From Ectothiorhodospiraceae bacterium (GTDB lineage Bacteria; Pseudomonadota; Gammaproteobacteria; Thiohalomonadales; Thiohalomonadaceae), in NCBI GenBank assembly GCA_007125455.1, contig SLDE01000021.1, positions 1-11,074 on the forward strand: a stretch of DNA of 11,074 nucleotides, read 5' to 3'. The notes beneath the pieces were generated by a model. That model did no database searches. It was not told where the DNA came from and worked only from the letters and a program-made list of their open reading frames with translations. The number at the start of each line of letters is the position of its first letter. Within the stretch, counting starts at the first letter, position 1. The position numbers and the translations under genes were made by a program. Shown here piece after piece: positions 7,802-11,074 of the stretch.

Positions 7802-8272
7802 TTAACCGCCGCAACCACCAACGGTTACCTTGACTTCACGGCGAGCGCTGTGCAGCTTGCCACCAGACTTCACTACGGCTACCACGTCAGAGCTCTGGCC
7901 CATCTTGATACGGGTAGAGATGAAACCGGCCACGGCAGGGGTCATCTGGTAGGAGGAGGTCAGCGGGCTGTTGCCTTCGGCTACCAGCAGATCGATGCTT
8001 TCAACGTTGCTCAGGCTGGTGCGGATGGTGATCGGCACTACCATGCCGTTTTCCGCAATGTCCGGGGCTTCGATTTCGATGGCGTCGCTGTCGCTCAGAT
8101 CAGCGCTGCCATGCAGGTTGCTCAGGGCGTCATTGAAGGGGCGGTTACCGAAGGCGCTCTCGGGCCAGGAGGCCAGAACTTGGCCAGAGGTCAGCAGACC
8201 GGCACCCACGGCAACGGCGACGGCGCCACTGGCAAGGGTACCCTTCAGGAAAACTCGGCGTTTCATATTCAC
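7802..8272 (-). CDS. soxY: sulfur-carrier protein SoxY
   Basis: This 156-residue protein is the SoxY subunit that carries sulfur intermediates on a C-terminal cysteine. The mature C-terminus is VTVGGCGG, with Cys154 in the flexible GGCGG arm diagnostic of SoxY. The N-terminus has a Tat signal, KRRVFLKG (4-11), a hydrophobic core, and a probable cleavage site near VLAS (about residue 34-35). The start is decided by the ribosome site: GAGGAG at 8281-8286 lies 8 bases before a GTG at 8272 but 14 bases before the ATG at 8266. I prefer GTG; ATG would shorten the protein by two residues only. The gene heads the soxYZ operon. No soxX, soxA or soxB is nearby, as in Chromatiaceae where soxYZ is a separate locus. 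Confidence 0.96.
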   Translation of the reverse strand: MNMKRRVFLKGTLASGAVAVAVGAGLLTSGQVLASWPESAFGNRPFNDALSNLHGSADLSDSDAIEIEAPDIAENGMVVPITIRTSLSNVESIDLLVAEGNSPLTSSYQMTPAVAGFISTRIKMGQSSDVVAVVKSGGKLHSARREVKVTVGGCGG

Positions 8273-8280
8273 GTTAGTTA

Positions 8281-8286
8281 CTCCTC
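8281..8286 (-). promoter_or_regulatory. soxY ribosome binding site
   Basis: GAGGAG on the minus strand is spaced 8 bases from the GTG at 8272 and 14 bases from the ATG at 8266, favouring GTG as the start codon. Confidence 0.7.
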
Positions 8287-8332
8287 AGTATTGTGAGTGT
8301 GTTGGTTGTGTGGTGTCGATGGGCTTCACGGT

Positions 8333-8359
8333 TAAGTAGACACGGTCACCGTGTTTCAG
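8333..8359 (-). promoter_or_regulatory. candidate soxYZ promoter with palindromic operator
   Basis: The sequence ACACGGTCACCGTGT at 8340-8354 is a perfect 7-bp inverted repeat around one base, typical of a dimeric regulator site. On the minus strand it sits between a possible -35 (CTGAAA, 8354-8359, 4/6 to consensus) and a possible -10 (TACTTA, 8333-8338). The 15-base spacing is shorter than ideal. The palindrome is seen directly and is unlikely by chance in so short a region; its role as operator and the promoter assignment are inferred. SoxR-like ArsR-family or other repressors are candidates. Confidence 0.4.
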
Positions 8360-8370
8360 TTCCCCATCAC

Positions 8371-8401
8371 GCTGGAATTAAAGTTAACGCTTTAAGCCAG
8401 C
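8371..8401. repeat. 11-bp imperfect stem-loop upstream of soxY
   Basis: TTAAAG (8378-8383) pairs with CTTTAA (8390-8395) around a 6-base loop. After a small internal bulge, GCTGG (8371-8375) pairs with CCAGC (8397-8401). This may be an operator for a regulator or a leader hairpin. It has no T-run on either strand, so it is not an intrinsic terminator. Confidence 0.5.
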
Positions 8402-8575
8402 TACACTAACCTCCACTGCATTTGCTAGTGGGGGGAGTGGGTTGTTTTCCAAAAGTGGATTCACAAACCCTTTGCTTGTTGGTTCGTAGAGTGCGGCATA
8501 CCGCAGGCCTTCTTTCCAACTATAACTTGTTGTGCGATGGTTCAGTACATGCGCCACTGCCGTGTTAGCTGCTTA

Positions 8576-8652
8576 CTGTCCTCGAAGTGCTCCGCACCGC
8601 GATCTCACTTCCGTACCCTCCGAGGATGATACGGTTCCTGACCCCAGGACAG
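8576..8652 (-). ncRNA. candidate structured RNA or leader element
   Basis: A 7-bp perfect closing stem, CTGTCCT (8576-8582) with AGGACAG (8646-8652), encloses two further helices. GAAGTG (8584-8589) pairs with CACTTC (8606-8611), and CCGTA with TACGG (8611-8615, 8630-8634) caps an inner ATCCT/AGGGT hairpin. Together they suggest a three-way junction. An alternative pairing, TCCTCG (8579-8584) with CGAGGA (8621-8626), competes. The strand is uncertain; minus would place it in a long soxY leader. I recognise no known RNA family. Single stems of this size can arise by chance. Confidence 0.25.
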
Positions 8653-8696
8653 GGACAAGCATACCGAATACATGAATGAACGCAAGGGGGTTAGGG

Positions 8697-8738
8697 AAAA
8701 AAATGTGTATTATTAGTATATTAGGGATTTTCTAATAA
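8697..8738 (-). terminator. weak AT-rich inverted repeat, possible bepA terminator
   Basis: TTATTAG (8710-8716) and CTAATAA (8732-8738) form a perfect 7-bp repeat around 15 bases. On the minus strand a run of seven T residues (8703-8697) follows six bases later, about 60 bases after the bepA stop. The stem lacks GC pairs and the T-run is displaced, so termination would be inefficient. The same AT-rich tract could instead contain a -10 element (TATACT on the minus strand). Confidence 0.25.
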
Positions 8739-8763
8739 AGCAGTCTTGCCGCTTCCTGGCCCC

Positions 8764-10206
8764 TTAATTTTGGCGCTCCAACAGGCGCTCTACCACCTCC
8801 AGGTGGGCGTCGATACGCGCGGCATGATAATCATCCACCGGCCCCTGGCGACGTGCGGTTTGGAGTTGATCGTGGGCGCTGTGGGGCTCATTGAGCAGCA
8901 GGTGGTACTCGGCCTGGGCAATATGGGAGGCGACCTTATTGCCCAGTGCCGCCTCGGCCATGGCGAGTAGGCGCAGTACCTGCGCCGAACGATGACGTTT
9001 TAGTTGTTGCTGCAGGATTTCACGGGCTTGTTGATGCTCCCCTGCCGCCATCAGACTCTCGGCCAGGCCCACGATTAATAGTTCATTGGCAGGGTAGTAT
9101 TCCAGCCCGGTCTGATAATGTGCGATGGCCTGTTCGAACTTGCCATCGGCCACCTCCAGACGTCCCAGTCCGTCGATATAGGCAATGCGTTGAGGGGCTT
9201 CCTGATGCAGTGCCTGCAGTATCCCCCGTGCCTTGCTGTAGTTGCGCTGTCTTTGATGCAGCAGGGCACGCAGGTAGCGAGTTGCCTCGTCCCCCAGTCG
9301 CAGGCGCGGGTCTTCCTGTTCCAGTTGTGTGATCAGCTCGGCGGTGCGCCCGTGTTGGAGCATCAAGCGGGCCTTGGTCAGTTGGTAATTGATACTGTCT
9401 TGCCGTTCCACGCTGGGATAGCGCTCGGCGCGCTCCTGGGCCTCGGCCATGCGGGCGCTGCTGATGGGGTGGGTGCGCAGAAACTCTGGCACCCCATCGC
9501 TGGCGAAGCGCGACTCCTGTTGCAGGCGCAGGAAAAAGTCGGCCATGCCGCGTGGATCGAAGCCCGCAGCGGCGAGCAGTTGCATCCCCACCCGATCGGC
9601 CTCTTTCTCGTTGGCGCGGGTAAAGTCGATCTGCATCTGCGTGCTGGCACCCATGGAGGCGGCGAGGGCGGCATTGCCCAGCTCCGGATCGGAGGCGCCC
9701 AGCAGGATCGCCGCGATCACCGCAGCCGTGAGGGGCAGGTTCATCTGTTGCGCCTTCTCCACACTGCGGGCGATGTGATGCTGGGTGACGTGGGCGATCT
9801 CATGGGCCATCACGGCGGCCAGTTCGTTCTCCGAATGGCTGGCCAGCAGCAGACCGCTGTGGATACCGATATAGCCGCCGGGCATCGCAAAGGCATTGAT
9901 GGAACGCTCGTTGATCACAAAGAAACGAAAGGGCTGCGTCGAGGCGGCGCTTGCCGCCACCAGGTTTTGCCCCAACCGTTGGATGTAGTCATTCACCAGC
10001 GGATCGTCACTGAGCTTCCCCTGCGCTTGTATTCGCTTCATCATCATCTCGCCGATCTGATCGGCGGTATCTGCATCCAGCACGGTGGTGGCGCGATCCC
10101 CCATCTCTGGCAGATTGGCGTAGCCGCCCTGGGCAAACACGGCCAGCGGCGCGAGGCTGAGTGTGAGCCAGAGCAGCAGAGGCAAAGCGTGGCGGTGGTG
10201 TGACAT
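8764..10206 (-). CDS. bepA: beta-barrel assembly-enhancing protease BepA (M48 metalloprotease with TPR)
   Basis: This 480-residue periplasmic zinc protease supports outer-membrane protein and LPS-transport assembly by chaperoning or degrading LptD and BamA intermediates. A signal peptide (cleavage likely after VFA, residue 25) leads into an M48 domain. The zinc motif is HEIAH (135-139), the third ligand Glu202 lies in NEKEADRVG, and His246 in RTHPISSARM corresponds to the regulatory histidine I recall for E. coli BepA. The last ~190 residues are helical TPR repeats (for example FEQAIAHYQTGLEYYPAN). Length agrees with E. coli BepA (487). I chose the ATG at 10206 because GGAG lies five bases upstream; an in-frame TTG at 10245 would add 13 residues before the signal peptide with no ribosome site. 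It is divergent from tusA. Confidence 0.93.
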   Translation of the reverse strand: MSHHRHALPLLLWLTLSLAPLAVFAQGGYANLPEMGDRATTVLDADTADQIGEMMMKRIQAQGKLSDDPLVNDYIQRLGQNLVAASAASTQPFRFFVINERSINAFAMPGGYIGIHSGLLLASHSENELAAVMAHEIAHVTQHHIARSVEKAQQMNLPLTAAVIAAILLGASDPELGNAALAASMGASTQMQIDFTRANEKEADRVGMQLLAAAGFDPRGMADFFLRLQQESRFASDGVPEFLRTHPISSARMAEAQERAERYPSVERQDSINYQLTKARLMLQHGRTAELITQLEQEDPRLRLGDEATRYLRALLHQRQRNYSKARGILQALHQEAPQRIAYIDGLGRLEVADGKFEQAIAHYQTGLEYYPANELLIVGLAESLMAAGEHQQAREILQQQLKRHRSAQVLRLLAMAEAALGNKVASHIAQAEYHLLLNEPHSAHDQLQTARRQGPVDDYHAARIDAHLEVVERLLERQN

Positions 10207-10261
10207 AGAGGCTCCATTGAGGATGACTGTCAGTAGGACAGGCAAGCTCAGAAAAGGTTTT

Positions 10262-10276
10262 ATCGCCTCGGGCGAT
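10262..10276. repeat. 6-bp inverted repeat in the bepA leader
   Basis: ATCGCC and GGCGAT flank a three-base centre (TCG). Given the predicted bepA promoter at 10315-10344, this lies in the bepA 5' untranslated region. A second small hairpin, CTGTC/GACAG (10227-10241), is closer to the start codon. Either a regulator site or leader structure; no T-run follows. Confidence 0.4.
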
Positions 10277-10314
10277 GATTATGGACAACCGATGCAGGTT
10301 TTCTATCTTATTGA

Positions 10315-10344
10315 ATTATATGCGCAACTTACTAGTGCTGCCAT
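10315..10344 (-). promoter_or_regulatory. predicted sigma-70 promoter of bepA
   Basis: On the minus strand a perfect -10 TATAAT (10315-10320) lies 18 bases downstream of ATGGCA (10339-10344, 4/6 to TTGACA). Transcription would start near 10308 and give a leader of about 100 bases before the ATG at 10206. The site is arranged back-to-back with the tusA promoter. Confidence 0.55.
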
Positions 10345-10363
10345 CGGATTGCGCTGTCAAGGC

Positions 10364-10392
10364 TTGCTTTCGACCTGCGCTTGGCATATAAG
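10364..10392 (+). promoter_or_regulatory. predicted sigma-70 promoter of tusA
   Basis: TTGCTT (10364-10369) and TATAAG (10387-10392, 5/6 to consensus) are separated by exactly 17 bases. Transcription would start near 10399, leaving a leader of about 84 bases that contains a terminator-like hairpin. Confidence 0.55.
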
Positions 10393-10424
10393 TACGCACT
10401 TGAATTCTGATTTTACACCACTCT

Positions 10425-10453
10425 GGTCCCGCTTGAACGGGGCCGGGTTTTTT
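10425..10453 (+). terminator. terminator-like hairpin in the tusA leader (possible attenuator)
   Basis: GGTCCCG (10425-10431) pairs with CGGGGCC (10438-10444) through seven pairs (one G-T) around a 6-base loop. It is followed by GGG and then six T residues (10448-10453). It lies after the predicted tusA promoter and 29 bases before the tusA start. It could attenuate tusA transcription or end a short upstream transcript. The three bases between stem and T-run make it less than ideal. Confidence 0.5.
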
Positions 10454-10482
10454 CATCAAAAATCCATTAGGAGAGATAGACA

Positions 10483-10710
10483 ATGGCACATGATCAAGAA
10501 CTCGACGCATCCGGCCTGAACTGCCCACTGCCCATCCTGCGCGCCAAGAAGGCCCTCGGTAGCCTGGAAGCCGGTCAGGTGCTGCGTATCATCGCCACCG
10601 ATCCGGGCTCAGTGAAGGACTTTGAAGCCTTTGCCAAGCAGACCGGTAACGAGCTGATGGAATCTGGCGAAGAGGGCGGCAAGTTCGTCTTCCTGATCAA
10701 GAAGGCCTGA
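10483..10710 (+). CDS. tusA: sulfurtransferase TusA (SirA/YedF family)
   Basis: This 75-residue cytoplasmic sulfur carrier begins MAHDQELDASGLNCPLPILRA. The signature is the CPxP motif with Cys14, which carries persulfide sulfur. The rest matches the small alpha/beta TusA fold (AKKAL, IIATDPGSVKDFEAFAKQTGN, FVFLIKKA). Length is usual for the family. The ribosome site AGGAGAG (10469-10475) is strong and spaced 7 bases from ATG. In sulfur oxidisers, TusA in rhd-tusA-dsrE2 loci passes sulfur toward Dsr or sHdr oxidation; in other bacteria it feeds tRNA thiolation and cofactor synthesis. The downstream dsrE2-like gene and nearby soxYZ favour the oxidative role, which is an inference from context. 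No rhodanese gene lies directly upstream; bepA is divergent there. Confidence 0.94.
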   Translation: MAHDQELDASGLNCPLPILRAKKALGSLEAGQVLRIIATDPGSVKDFEAFAKQTGNELMESGEEGGKFVFLIKKA

Positions 10711-10724
10711 TCAGAGCGTCACCC

Positions 10725-10769
10725 AAGGGCCGGAAGTGAAGTCACACACGTGCTTCCTCCGGCCTTTTT
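10725..10769 (+). terminator. intrinsic terminator after tusA
   Basis: GGCCGG (10728-10733) pairs with CCGGCC (10759-10764), extended inward by AAG/CTT with a small bulge. The stem is followed by TTTTT (10765-10769). It starts about 15 bases after the tusA stop. It would reduce read-through into the dsrE2-like gene. Confidence 0.8.
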
Positions 10770-10868
10770 GTATCGAAAATCCGCCATGCAGGACTGTCCG
10801 CAGATACAGCCAGCGGTGTTATTTCGAATAGTAAAGTAAGCACAGATCACCACGTGAGGGATATCCCA

Positions 10869-11074
10869 ATGTCAGATCAAAAGAAAATGGCAATCATCGC
10901 CACCAAGGGCACGCTGGACTGGGCCTATCCGCCCTTCATTCTGGCCTCCACTGCTGCCGCGCTGGGTTATGAGGTACAAATCTTCTGGACCTTCTACGGC
11001 CTGCAGTGCCTGAAGAAGGAACCCAACCTGCAGGTTACCTCGCTGGGTAATCCGGGCATGCCCATGCCCATGCC
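10869..11074 (+). CDS. dsrE2: DsrE2-like (DsrE/DsrF/DrsH-like) sulfur-transfer protein, 3' end outside the window
   Basis: Sixty-eight residues are visible from the ATG at 10869, still open at the window edge. The start MSDQKKMAIIATKGTLDWAYPP, then ILASTAAALGYEVQIFWTFYGL and VTSLGNPGMPMPM, matches the DsrE2 family, membrane-associated sulfur-transfer proteins linked with TusA in sulfur oxidisers. A cysteine is present at residue 47 (LQCLKK), but the cysteines expected later in the family are beyond the window. The ribosome site GAGGG (10856-10860) is 8 bases from the ATG. The gene is 158 bases downstream of tusA, with a terminator between, so it probably has its own promoter or relies on read-through; I could not identify a convincing promoter. 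Whether it is the DsrE2A or DsrE2B type cannot be settled from this part. Confidence 0.85.
   Translation, partial: MSDQKKMAIIATKGTLDWAYPPFILASTAAALGYEVQIFWTFYGLQCLKKEPNLQVTSLGNPGMPMPM

Larger units (their letters stand above)
8273..8763. other. 491-base non-coding region between bepA and soxY
   Basis: No convincing coding frame crosses this stretch, which lies between the bepA stop and the soxY start, both read on the minus strand. It is rich in inverted repeats. Besides the two described separately nearer soxY, TGCGG-CATA-CCGCA (8492-8505) sits inside a GTTGG (8478-8482)/CCAAC (8516-8520) pair. TCCTG-ACCC-CAGGA lies at 8636-8649. A folded 77-base segment is at 8576-8652. Base composition becomes AT-rich at about 8694-8740. 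It most likely holds the sox promoter and a long leader, or a small RNA gene. Confidence 0.6.

Noticed and set aside
8264..8266. Starting soxY at the ATG at 8266
   Set aside because: Possible, but the ribosome site is 14 bases away; the GTG at 8272 is at the usual 8-base spacing. The difference is two residues.
8576..8652. A tRNA or tRNA-like gene, because the segment is 77 bases long with a 7-bp terminal stem
   Set aside because: No D-arm, anticodon arm or T-arm with a TTC-like loop can be placed on either strand; the inner helices are in the wrong positions.
8576..8652. Small SRP (4.5S) RNA, suggested by GGTCAGGA-like sequence on the minus strand
   Set aside because: The conserved apical loop (GGAAGGAAGCAGCC-like) is absent and the fold is not a single long hairpin.
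9118..10203. Long open frame on the plus strand opposite bepA (361 codons)
   Set aside because: It is antisense to a well-supported M48 protease, has low-complexity GC-driven composition and no recognisable domain.
8764..10245. Starting bepA at the TTG at 10245
   Set aside because: It would place 13 extra residues before the signal peptide, and the ATG at 10206 has a well-spaced GGAG.
11052..11074. Short tandem repeat of CATGCC at the right edge
   Set aside because: It encodes the conserved Gly/Met/Pro stretch of the DsrE2 family and needs no separate explanation.

Overview
The window looks like chromosomal DNA from a sulfur-oxidising gammaproteobacterium, possibly Chromatiales-like. The main pointers are soxY and soxZ (thiosulfate oxidation carrier), tusA followed by the start of a dsrE2-type gene (cytoplasmic sulfur trafficking), and a gammaproteobacterial YqiB/DUF1249 protein, UbiA and BepA. 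Coding DNA is GC-rich and tightly packed. The exception is a gene-free stretch of about 490 bases upstream of soxY. I see no transposase, phage gene, CRISPR array, tRNA or rRNA.

Layout. (1) Bases 1-4793, plus strand, are a compact run of genes with overlapping or nearly touching ends: the end of a DUF1249 gene, a CbiM-like membrane protein, a possible 25-residue membrane peptide, ubiA (ubiquinone), bioA (biotin), and an exported alpha/beta-hydrolase fused to a beta-helix-like C-terminal part. (2) Bases 4745-7320, minus strand, hold a long-chain acyl-CoA synthetase gene overlapping a membrane-anchored SAM methyltransferase gene. The methyltransferase gene runs tail-to-tail 49 bases into the hydrolase gene. 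(3) Bases 7382-8272, minus strand, hold soxY-soxZ closed by a clear intrinsic terminator. (4) Bases 8273-8763 are non-coding, with several inverted repeats and a candidate sox promoter/operator. (5) Bases 8764-10206, minus strand, encode the periplasmic protease BepA. (6) Bases 10207-10482 are a divergent promoter region. (7) Bases 10483 to the end, plus strand, hold tusA, a terminator, and the 5' part of a dsrE2-like gene.

How the genes work together. SoxYZ carries sulfur intermediates of thiosulfate oxidation in the periplasm. TusA and DsrE2 belong to the cytoplasmic relay that feeds persulfide sulfur to Dsr or sHdr oxidation. The window therefore carries parts of both the periplasmic and cytoplasmic branches, separated by the housekeeping gene bepA. 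No soxB, soxXA, rhodanese or dsr genes are visible. The plus-strand run on the left is mostly housekeeping cofactor synthesis.

No clearly new multi-gene system is visible. The most interesting items are the structured non-coding region before soxY, the hydrolase/beta-helix fusion, a terminator-like hairpin in the tusA leader, and a solitary CbiM-like protein lacking the usual N-terminal histidine.
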